Shown here one piece after another: positions 17,786 to 24,887 of a stretch of 64,000 nucleotides of DNA. The notes below the pieces were generated by a model, which saw nothing but the letters and a program-made list of their open reading frames with translations, made no database searches and was not told the origin of the DNA. The DNA comes from Armatimonadota bacterium (GTDB lineage Bacteria; Armatimonadota; JADLDR01): positions 1 through 64,000 of the forward strand of contig JADLDR010000040.1 in the NCBI GenBank assembly GCA_020846535.1, given 5' to 3'. The position numbers and the translations under genes are program-made. Every line of letters begins with the position of its first letter. Position 1 is the stretch's first letter.

Positions 17786-18777
17786 TGAAAAGGCGGAGAG
17801 GCCGGGCCATAGCGGGCTTGCTGCTCTTAGCGGCAGGCGCAGTCGAAGCGCAAAGCGATATTTCGCCACCGAGCAAAGCCCTGCCGGAGCCAGCCGGGAA
17901 CGCCTCCATTCGCCTGACGCGCTATCGGAAGAGCGGAGAAATCGGGCTGAAGGCCGTTCGCGCCCCCATGAAGGATATCGCCTCGACGCTCGAACGCGCC
18001 ACAGGGTGTGCCATTGAAATGGATAAGGAACTTCAGGAAGGCAGGCACACCCTCGATATCTCCCCTCGCCCGGCGGAGAAACTCTTCCATGCCCTGGCCC
18101 GGAGAGTCGCCGCCCGGATCGTCGTTACCTACCGGCTGAAGCACCTGCTCGCCGGCGAAACCGCCCCTCCGGGGAACCCGCTATTCGCCGGCCGGCAGGT
18201 TTCGGTCAACCAAAAAAGACCGGAGGAACCGGAAATCCTCTGGCAGCAGCTGGGAATTACAGTGGAGATGGAAGAGGATATCGTCGGGAAAGTCGTCCTT
18301 ACCGCCCGCAAGGAGCCGCTGGCCCGGGCGCTGGATCGGGCCGCCGCTCAGTTGCAGGCGCGGTGGGAAACCGTCCTGCGCCTGGAGCCGCGCTTCCGTT
18401 CGGGAGAATCCGCAGACCCGGAAGAAGAGATGAGGGATCATTTCACCGACCTGGCGAAAATGACCTCAAAGGAACGCCAGGAGGAAATCCGGGCCGATAT
18501 CAGCGCCATCGAGTCTCTGCCTGAAGACCGGCAGGAGGCGGGCGTCCTCTGGATGGCAGGCAACGTAACCGGCCTGGCAAGCCTGCTGAAGAGCGTTCCC
18601 GGCGAACACCGGGAGCGGGTCGCCTTAAAAGTGGCCGCCGTCGCCCAGGACTACTGGAACGTGATGGACCGCCTGCCCCCATCCTCCCGCGCCCGCTTCG
18701 ATCCGGTCTGCCAGGCTCTTTTGCAGCTTCAAAAGGACTACGCGGACATCGGAAACGAGGAGAGCGGGGAGGAGTAA
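17785..18777 (+). CDS. Secreted protein of unknown function, STN-like segment
   Basis: Predicted 330 residues. Its ATG overlaps the oxidase stop codon by one base (TGATG), so it is translationally coupled. The signal peptide is RGRAIAGLLLLAAGAVEAQ. Residues 40-110 (GLKAVRAPMKDIASTLERAT...DISPRPAEKLFHAL) recall the short beta-alpha repeats of secretin/TonB N-terminal (STN) domains. A second related unit may lie around EILWQQLGITVEMEEDIVGKVVL. The C-terminal third is helical and charged. No catalytic motif is seen. Context suggests it helps the oxidase or its HMA-like partner at the envelope, but this is only inference. Confidence 0.7.
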   Translation: MKRRRGRAIAGLLLLAAGAVEAQSDISPPSKALPEPAGNASIRLTRYRKSGEIGLKAVRAPMKDIASTLERATGCAIEMDKELQEGRHTLDISPRPAEKLFHALARRVAARIVVTYRLKHLLAGETAPPGNPLFAGRQVSVNQKRPEEPEILWQQLGITVEMEEDIVGKVVLTARKEPLARALDRAAAQLQARWETVLRLEPRFRSGESADPEEEMRDHFTDLAKMTSKERQEEIRADISAIESLPEDRQEAGVLWMAGNVTGLASLLKSVPGEHRERVALKVAAVAQDYWNVMDRLPPSSRARFDPVCQALLQLQKDYADIGNEESGEE

Positions 18778-18840
18778 GAGCGCACCGCCGCACACCCAAC
18801 AGCCTGCCCGGGGCATTCCGGCAAGCGAAGGTCTGAGATA

Positions 18841-20364
18841 TTACCGCCCTTGCTCCTCCACCCTTTTGAGCATGCTTCTCAGGCGGGGGATGCGGGGCTG
18901 GTTACCCAGGGCGCGGCGGTAGGCGGCGGCGGCCCGGGTGGGGTTGCCGAGTCGTTCATGCAGTTGACCCAGGGTGATCCAGCTTTCGGTGCGGCCCGGG
19001 GAGACGGCCACGATGCGTTCCGTGAGGGCGAGGGCCTGCGAGAGATTGCCCTGGAAGCGGTAGAGGCCGCTCAGGGCCAGCAGCGCGGGGAGGTTGTTGG
19101 GATTTCGCTTAACCGCCCGCTCGTAGTCGGAGACGAAGCGTGGCAGGAGGCCTTTTTGCCGGAGAAGGCGGGCTGTGGCGAAATCGTCCCCTTCCGGGTC
19201 GGCTTCCAGGCTGCCGCGCCAGCAGGCGGCAGCCTGGCTTTCCCGCCCCTGCCGTTCGGTGATCTTGCCGGCCTCCCGGAGGTAGGTGGCAGTGTGGGCG
19301 CGGTCCAGAAAGGCGGCCTTTTCGAGCGTTTTCAAGGCTTCGGAGGGTTGCCCTTTGGCTTCATAGGCGACGGCGAGGCCCACATAGCTCATCACCAGGA
19401 CGGCGCGGGACCGCTCCACATCGGCTCCCTGAAGGGCCATCGAATACTGTTGGATAGCTTCGTCGAGCTTGCCCTGGGCGGCGTAAGCTTCGGCAAGGCC
19501 CGCCCGGTTATAGGGGTCTCTGGGAGCTTGCTGGGTGGCCCTGGTAAAAGCCTGTTCCGCCTCCCGGTACCGGCGGGATTCCAGGTAGACCTTGCCGACC
19601 CGCTGGGAAACCTCCGGCATATCGGGGGCGCGCTCGCCCACCTGCCCGTAGGCGCTCAGGGCTTTGTCGCGCATATTGGAATAGCTGTAGGCGTCCCCCA
19701 GCCAGAGGTTGGCCTTCAGGTTTCCCGGATCGAGCTGTAAAACGGTCTGGAACGCTTCTATCGCCCGCCCGTTGTCCCGGCCCAGGCAGGCCATCCCCAG
19801 GTTGAAATGAGGCTTTACCCAGCGAGGGGCCAGAGCCGCCGCCCGATGGTAGTGCGTTATCGCCTCTTCCATCATCTCCTGAAGCTGGCATGCGTCTCCC
19901 ACGAGGTTTTCCGCTATGGCGTCCTCCGGGTAGCGTTCCACCAGGCGCTTCAGAGAGTTGATATCGCGTTCCGAGTGGAAGACAATGCCATCGACCTTGC
20001 TAAAGAGGCGCTTGGCCGATTGATAGGCCGCTTGCGCCTCCGAGCGCATCCCCTTTTCCGCATAAGCGCCTTCGAGCAGGAAATAGGCGAGAACATTTTC
20101 CGGATTCAGCGAAATGGCTCGCCGGAACTCCTGAACGGCCTCATCATAACGGCGCAGGTTGGCATAGGTCACTCCCAGATGAACGGCCAGGATATCGCTT
20201 TTCGGCTCCATACGGGCCGCCTGGCGAAAGGAGTTGATCGCCTGGCCGTACCGGGCGCGGTTGAAGTCCCTCAAGCCCTGCATGAAGGCGCTCTCGGCCT
20301 TGTCCACCGCCAGCGCCGCGGATGCGGCGCAGGCAACGGCCCATACTATTATCATCAAGCGCAT
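18841..20364 (-). CDS. Secreted tetratricopeptide-repeat protein
   Basis: Predicted 507 residues from ATG 20364 (AGAGGTG upstream), with a signal peptide (MRLMIIVWAVACAASAALA). At least eight TPR units follow, e.g. AINSFRQAARMEPKSDILAVH, AVQEFRRAISLNPENVLAYF, AIEAFQTVLQLDPGNLKANL and ALTERIVAVSPGRTESW. TPRs mediate protein contacts; no enzyme domain is seen. It is the last gene of a sigma/anti-sigma/TPR operon, 10 bases after the anti-sigma gene, so it is probably an envelope partner of that signalling pair. Convergent with the gene ending at 18777. Confidence 0.88.
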   Translation of the reverse strand: MRLMIIVWAVACAASAALAVDKAESAFMQGLRDFNRARYGQAINSFRQAARMEPKSDILAVHLGVTYANLRRYDEAVQEFRRAISLNPENVLAYFLLEGAYAEKGMRSEAQAAYQSAKRLFSKVDGIVFHSERDINSLKRLVERYPEDAIAENLVGDACQLQEMMEEAITHYHRAAALAPRWVKPHFNLGMACLGRDNGRAIEAFQTVLQLDPGNLKANLWLGDAYSYSNMRDKALSAYGQVGERAPDMPEVSQRVGKVYLESRRYREAEQAFTRATQQAPRDPYNRAGLAEAYAAQGKLDEAIQQYSMALQGADVERSRAVLVMSYVGLAVAYEAKGQPSEALKTLEKAAFLDRAHTATYLREAGKITERQGRESQAAACWRGSLEADPEGDDFATARLLRQKGLLPRFVSDYERAVKRNPNNLPALLALSGLYRFQGNLSQALALTERIVAVSPGRTESWITLGQLHERLGNPTRAAAAYRRALGNQPRIPRLRSMLKRVEEQGR

Positions 20365-20374
20365 CGAACACCTC

Positions 20375-21433
20375 TTAGGGATACCGGAACAGAGCCTGGC
20401 GGCCCTCCGCCCTGAACCTCTCCCGGAACATCGCTTCCTGAGGGCTGGCAGTGGCGGCGGGGCCGGATTGTCCTTCCATACCTGCACTCCGGTTTTTTGT
20501 CATGCGGGGGCTGTCCGGGCCTGCTCCTCCGCCAGCGCCCAGGCTCATCCTTTCGCCGGGACCGGCTGGATTCTGCGGGGCGGAGGGCGAGTGAGTTTCC
20601 GGGTCAATCGCCCCTCCGAAGCCACCTCCCATCATCCCTGGACCGGATGAAAGCGGTTCCGCTTTCATTGCCATAGTGGCCGGATTGCTGCCTGCCACAT
20701 TCGGCTGATCCGATGCCTCGGCTTGAGACGGGTTGCGGGCGATTGCCATATTATCCTGCTTCAGGACATATGCCTCTTTGCCGGGCAGTCTCATCGCCAA
20801 GGCCGCGCTGTCCGGCTGCCGGGTGTCGGGCAGCGTCAGCGGTTTCTCCGGCTTGTTGTTTTCTCGCACCGCAGAGGGCTTGGGCTGTGGGGCAGCCCGG
20901 TCAGCCTGTTGCTGCCGGGCCTTTACAGGCTGCGGCTTTGCCTGTTGATCGGATGTTGCGGGAAGCGGCTTAGGGGTAGAGGCCTTTCGGTGTCCGCTCC
21001 CTTTTTTCATAGTTATAGATTCCATCGCCGAGGGATGATCCCGAAGCGGCGCAGCTAATCTCAGGTTCGGCGATTCCGGCGCTTTTGCCATCATTGCGGT
21101 GGGCGGCTGCGTGGGGCGGCCTGTGCTGAGCAAAACCGCCAGCGCCAGGGATGCGGCCAGGGCGGGCACAGCCAATGCCAGCCGGTAGCGTTGACAGAAG
21201 GGCATGGAGGACTTCTCGATTTGCCGGCGAACAGCCTCCCAGAGATGCGGGGACGACTCCACGACCGGCAGGCGGGTGGCTTTCAGAAGCGAGACGGTAC
21301 GGCTTAAGGAGGCGATATCCTCGCCGCAGGCGGCACACTCCTCCAGGTGGCGGCCTATCCGCTCCTGTTCCTCGGCGGAAAACGCCCCCTCCAGGTAGGG
21401 AAGCAGCAGGTTTTCGTATTGACGACACTTCAT
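20375..21433 (-). CDS. Zinc-finger anti-sigma factor (membrane-anchored)
   Basis: Predicted 352 residues from ATG 21433, whose first bases overlap the sigma-factor stop (ATGA). The N-terminus has the zf-HC2 anti-sigma pattern H-x3-C-x2-C (GRHLEECAACGED). One membrane segment follows (LALAVPALAASLALAVLLS, about residues 82-100). The long outer region is Pro/Gln/Lys-rich, low-complexity and Gly/Met-rich (PGMMGGGFGGAID). Such proteins hold the ECF sigma factor at the membrane until a stress signal. The extended periplasmic tail is unusual and may be the sensing or structural part. Confidence 0.88.
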   Translation of the reverse strand: MKCRQYENLLLPYLEGAFSAEEQERIGRHLEECAACGEDIASLSRTVSLLKATRLPVVESSPHLWEAVRRQIEKSSMPFCQRYRLALAVPALAASLALAVLLSTGRPTQPPTAMMAKAPESPNLRLAAPLRDHPSAMESITMKKGSGHRKASTPKPLPATSDQQAKPQPVKARQQQADRAAPQPKPSAVRENNKPEKPLTLPDTRQPDSAALAMRLPGKEAYVLKQDNMAIARNPSQAEASDQPNVAGSNPATMAMKAEPLSSGPGMMGGGFGGAIDPETHSPSAPQNPAGPGERMSLGAGGGAGPDSPRMTKNRSAGMEGQSGPAATASPQEAMFRERFRAEGRQALFRYP

Positions 21434-22098
21434 CGGCCTCCCTCCTCCAGCCATGCCAGTTCTCCTTTCAGCTTCTTACAGGCGTAGTGCAGGCGGGACC
21501 AGACCGTGCCCACCGAGCAGTCCAGAATGCGGGCGATCTCCTCGCAGGAGCGTTCCTCGAAATAGTGCAGCACGATCACCAGGCGGTGCTTCTCCGAGAG
21601 GCGATCTATAGCTTCCCTCACCGCCCGGTTCTGCTGGGCGAGGACGGCCTTCTCCTGCGGGTCATCGGATTCCTCTGAAATCATCCTCTCTCCGAGGTTG
21701 GCCTCCGGGTCGTCCAGGGAGAGGTGGTTCTGGTGGCTCATCCGTTTGAGGCGTTTGCGGGTCATATTGACCGCCACCCGGTAGAGCCACGTTCCGAATG
21801 CGGCGTCCCCCCGGAATCCCGGCAGAGCGCGGTACGCCTGCACGAAAATATCCTGCACCAGATCATCGACCTCATCCCGCAAATAGACCATCCGGGAGAC
21901 AAGCGCATAGATCGCCCGCTGATGGCGGGCCACCAGCTGCTCGAAGGCTTGCATATTGCCGGCGCGGGCCAGGCGAACCAGGTCGGCATCGGGGTCCAAC
22001 GGACGCCGGTGCGACGGGTCGTTTTCGGACGTCCGGCTCCGGGATTCACGGGCCGCCGGTTCGTTTTTCCCGCCTGCGATTTTGGCAAAGAAGGTCAT
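21430..22098 (-). CDS. ECF-type RNA polymerase sigma factor (sigma-70 family, RpoE/SigW-like)
   Basis: Predicted 222 residues. Region 2 reads AFEQLVARHQRAIYALVSRMV...DEVDDLVQDIFVQAYRAL and FGTWLYRVAVNMTRKRLKR. Region 4 reads AIDRLSEKHRLVIVLHYFEERSCEEIARILDCSVGTVWSRLHYACKKLK, a helix-turn-helix that reads the -35 element. The N-terminal 35 residues are a variable extension. It overlaps the anti-sigma gene by 4 bases, so the two are made in fixed proportion. It probably controls an envelope-stress regulon including its own operon. No matching promoter was identified with confidence upstream. Confidence 0.94.
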   Translation of the reverse strand: MTFFAKIAGGKNEPAARESRSRTSENDPSHRRPLDPDADLVRLARAGNMQAFEQLVARHQRAIYALVSRMVYLRDEVDDLVQDIFVQAYRALPGFRGDAAFGTWLYRVAVNMTRKRLKRMSHQNHLSLDDPEANLGERMISEESDDPQEKAVLAQQNRAVREAIDRLSEKHRLVIVLHYFEERSCEEIARILDCSVGTVWSRLHYACKKLKGELAWLEEGGR

Positions 22099-22185
22099 TC
22101 GTCACCGTCTGTTGTGTTCAGCCCGCCCGATGCAACGATCCATCCTTTTCTTCCAGGAGCGCGTCCCCTGTTTTTCGTGCGGCAT

Positions 22186-22615
22186 TTATATCTTTAGAGA
22201 CCGGAGGCGGCGCATTCCTTCAAACCGTTCTATCTTTTCGGAAAGAAGGTCAATAAATCTTTGGCGAAAAGCTCGTGCGCCGCGGTCGTCGGGATGATTG
22301 CTGCCGCTGTAGAGGAGGGTGGTGCAGGGCAGGCCCCCGGTCTCCAGGTATTCCCAGCGTCGCGAGGTATCGGCCACCGCCACGCCCTATCCGGCGGCGA
22401 ACTCCCGCAGAAAGGCGACCGCCGGGCGGGTCTCAGCGCCGCGCGGGCGCGGATGGTTCATCCACTGTGGCGCGGCATATCCCGGGTCGAACGGTCACCC
22501 GGTTCCTCTCAACGGCGATCTCCAGCCCCTCGATAACCGCCGGGTTTACCCGGACGGTCTGCGCCGGCGACGCGGCGACGCTCAGGCCCAGCAGGGCAGG
22601 CAATAACGGATACAT
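22186..22615 (-). pseudogene. Remnant of a secreted SGNH/GDSL-type hydrolase
   Basis: A good start (GGAGGAACATC-ATG at 22615) and signal peptide (MYPLLPALLGLSVAASPAQT) lead into VRVNPAVIEGLEIAV, then stop after 60 codons. In another frame, the typical end of an SGNH hydrolase is readable: ETRPAVAFLREFAAG, a TAG stop, GVAVADTSRRWEYLE, and YSGSNHPDDRGARAF with the catalytic-type Asp/His block. The middle of the gene, including the GDS motif, is deleted. It is clearly decayed, with one frameshift or deletion junction near 22435 and one in-frame stop near 22386. Confidence 0.65.
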
Positions 22616-22750
22616 GATGTTCCTCCTGGTCAGGATAACGGAATCGTCTAATCCTCTCTTCTCATCAGGGAGGATTCTTCCTTTCTCCCGACAGAATAGG
22701 GATGATGGAATCCATCAATCGGATGGGAAGCGTCCGGACGGGAGGTTGCA

Positions 22751-23518
22751 ATGGCGGTTCATGTAACAGGCAGGGATATCGCAGAAGGGCTGTCTGCCCT
22801 GGGGCTGTGCCGGGGGGATGCGGTGCTGACGCATTCCTCCTTGTCCTCCTTCGGGCATGTGGAGGGAGGCGCGAACGCGGTCATCGATGCCATTCTGGAC
22901 ATCATCGGCCCGGAGGGAACCGCGCTCTTTCCCACCCTGACCGGCAGCGAGAATCTCTCCCCTCGAAATCCGCCGGTTTTCAATCCGGCGGAGGCGGCCT
23001 GCTGGACGGGCATCATCCCGGAGACCGCCCGGAAGCGCCCGGAGGCGGTCCGCAGTCGCCATCCGACCCACTCGGTGGCCGCCATCGGCAGGCTGGCCCG
23101 GTGGATCACCGCCGGACACGAATACTGCCCTTCCCCTTGCTGGTACGGCTCTCCCTATGACAAAGTGCGCGAGATCGACGGCTATATCCTGTTGATCGGC
23201 TGCGCCCATGCTTCCAACACCACCTTTCACCATATCGAAGAAACCGCCCCGGTCGATTACGTCTGCCAGAAAGAGCCTACCACCGGCCTGGTCGTCGAAC
23301 CGAACGGCAGCCGCACGGAAGTCACCTTTTACCTTCACTCCTACGAAGGCCCCTCCCGCGACTATCCCCGCATGGAACCGTTATTCATCGAGTCGGGTAT
23401 CCAGGCGACTTTACAGGTGGGAAACGCCACCCTGCGCCTGATCCGCTCCCAGCCGATGTGCGAGATGGTTCTGGAGCGCGTCCGGCGCGACCCAATGTGC
23501 ATCACGGAAGCGGAATAG
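22751..23518 (+). CDS. AAC(3)-family N-acetyltransferase
   Basis: Predicted 255 residues from ATG 22751 behind GGGAGG. Family blocks are GDAVLTHSSLSSFGHVEGGA, GTALFPTLTGS, PVFNPAEAACWTGIIPE, RSRHPTHSVAAIG, SPYDKVREIDGYILLIGC and NTTFHHIEETA. The family transfers acetyl from acetyl-CoA to an amino group; members include aminoglycoside 3-N-acetyltransferases and YokD-type proteins. Whether it gives antibiotic resistance cannot be told from sequence, and chromosomal homologues often have other substrates. It is a single-gene unit. Confidence 0.85.
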   Translation: MAVHVTGRDIAEGLSALGLCRGDAVLTHSSLSSFGHVEGGANAVIDAILDIIGPEGTALFPTLTGSENLSPRNPPVFNPAEAACWTGIIPETARKRPEAVRSRHPTHSVAAIGRLARWITAGHEYCPSPCWYGSPYDKVREIDGYILLIGCAHASNTTFHHIEETAPVDYVCQKEPTTGLVVEPNGSRTEVTFYLHSYEGPSRDYPRMEPLFIESGIQATLQVGNATLRLIRSQPMCEMVLERVRRDPMCITEAE

Positions 23519-23530
23519 ATGACGCAATAG

Positions 23531-23842
23531 CTCCCCCGAACGCTTGAGAAACGCCGAAATAAGGAAAAGGTTCCTCAGGCGCTTGACACCCTGATTCCCT
23601 ACACCAAAACCCACTTCAGCGCGAAAGGGCGGTTGATGGCTATGCACAAATACCCTTACTTCACGGTTCACAAAAACCAGCGCGACCAGATAGTGGAAAA
23701 GGTTCTCAAACTCCAGGAAACCGTGCGGCCCGGCCAGGCGGCCATGACCGCCGACCTGATGCTCTTTCTGGAGAACGGGCTGGGGGATCATATCATGGAA
23801 GCGGATAAGCAGTACGCTTCTTATCTGAAAGCGAAAGCGTAA
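23531..23842 (+). pseudogene. Truncated bacteriohemerythrin remnant
   Basis: The open frame starts just after an in-frame TAG (23528-23530) with no proper start. It encodes the second half of a hemerythrin: TLIPYTKTHFSAKGRLMAMHKYPYF, HKNQRDQIVEKVLKLQE and FLENGLGDHIMEADKQYASYL. The first helix with its iron ligands is absent. The normal HFxxEExLM ligand glutamate is replaced (HFSAKGRLM). A TTG at 23633 could start a 69-residue product, but it could not bind the usual di-iron centre. Judged non-functional. Confidence 0.65.
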
Positions 23843-23896
23843 ACCCAGCCGATACCGAAGGATTTTTCTGGCTGTAATCGTAATAAAAGATATTCA

Positions 23897-23945
23897 GCCA
23901 TCCGCGAGTGGCGGACAAAAGCCTGTCGTTCGCGGATGGCCTTTT
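23897..23945 (+). terminator. Hairpin with short T-run in the leader of the PhyH gene
   Basis: GCCATCCGCGA (23897-23907) pairs with TCGCGGATGGC (23930-23940), then CTTTT. It ends about 4 bases before the GGAGGAGG ribosome site of the next gene, so it could terminate upstream transcripts or attenuate the PhyH gene. Confidence 0.55.
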
Positions 23946-23957
23946 CCGGAGGAGGTT

Positions 23958-24773
23958 ATGGCTCTGACATCCGACCAACGACAGCATTTTCTGGAATACG
24001 GCTATGTGGCCGTGCCGTCGTTTTTCGACAGGCGCGAAACGGAGGCGATGCAGACGGAGGTGGCGCGGCTTCACCGGGAAGGTTTATTACGAAATGTGGC
24101 GACCGATGGCGACGGCAAAACCTCATCCACGACGCAGCGCAATCTACAGATCTGCCCTATGTACCGGCAGAGCGGTCTCTTCCGGGCGCTCCCGTTCGTC
24201 CCGAAGGTGATGGAGGCGGTCTCCGGGCTGATCGGCGACCCGGTCGTGCTGCATCTGGATCAGGCCTTCCTGAAGCCTGGGGGGGATGGCATGGGAACCC
24301 ACTGGCACCAGGACAACGCCTACTTCAAGATCGAAGACCCGCTCAAGGGAACGGCCATGTGGATCGCCGTTCACGACGCAACGGCAGCCAACGGCACGCT
24401 GTCCGTCGTGCCTGACAGCTTCCGAGAGGTCTACGAACACAGCCGGGACCCTTACAGCGACCACCACATCCGCTGCTACCCGCCCGAAGACCGGGCGATT
24501 CCGGTGGAACTGGCCGCCGGGGGCGCTGTCTTTTTCTGCTACGGGACCTGCCACGCCACCGGGGAGAACCGGACAGAGCGCGAGCGGGCAGGGGCAGCCT
24601 TCCATTTCGTCCGCGCCGACTACGCCCCTGCGGAAATCCTCGCCCCGAGCCGCAACTACAATCCCTATCTGACCGGTGAGAAGGCCACAGGCGGCCTTGA
24701 GGAATACGGCGTCCCGGTGGCCGGAACGTGGGAGAAGGAAGTGGAGAAAGCGATGGGAACAGGACACCTGTAG
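23958..24773 (+). CDS. Phytanoyl-CoA dioxygenase (PhyH) family protein
   Basis: Predicted 271 residues from ATG 23958 behind GGAGGAGGTT. It is an Fe(II)/2-oxoglutarate oxygenase: LTSDQRQHFLEYGYVAVPSFF at the N-terminus, the metal pair HWHQDNAY (HxD), then CYGTCHATGENRTERERAGAAFHF with the distal His and the Arg that binds 2-oxoglutarate. The protein is complete, with all three metal ligands present. The substrate is unknown; the family hydroxylates diverse small molecules. A second member lies at 36845-37606. Confidence 0.88.
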   Translation: MALTSDQRQHFLEYGYVAVPSFFDRRETEAMQTEVARLHREGLLRNVATDGDGKTSSTTQRNLQICPMYRQSGLFRALPFVPKVMEAVSGLIGDPVVLHLDQAFLKPGGDGMGTHWHQDNAYFKIEDPLKGTAMWIAVHDATAANGTLSVVPDSFREVYEHSRDPYSDHHIRCYPPEDRAIPVELAAGGAVFFCYGTCHATGENRTERERAGAAFHFVRADYAPAEILAPSRNYNPYLTGEKATGGLEEYGVPVAGTWEKEVEKAMGTGHL

Positions 24774-24857
24774 CTTGAAGGTCGCCAACGCAGCCAGCCT
24801 GAGGGTAAACCGCAGCCCCCTGGCAACCGTTTTGCTACCCTTCGCTGGATACCTATA

Positions 24858-24880
24858 GGGGCAGGGCCGAACCCCGCCCC
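24858..24880. repeat. Palindromic intergenic repeat (GGGGC type)
   Basis: GGGGCAGGGCCGAACCCCGCCCC lies between the convergent PhyH and GHKL genes. Imperfect palindrome. Confidence 0.55.
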
Positions 24881-24887
24881 CAAGAGC

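Noticed and set aside
22751-23518. AAC(3)-like gene as a clinical resistance determinant
   Set aside because: The family includes many chromosomal enzymes of other function, and no mobile resistance context is present.
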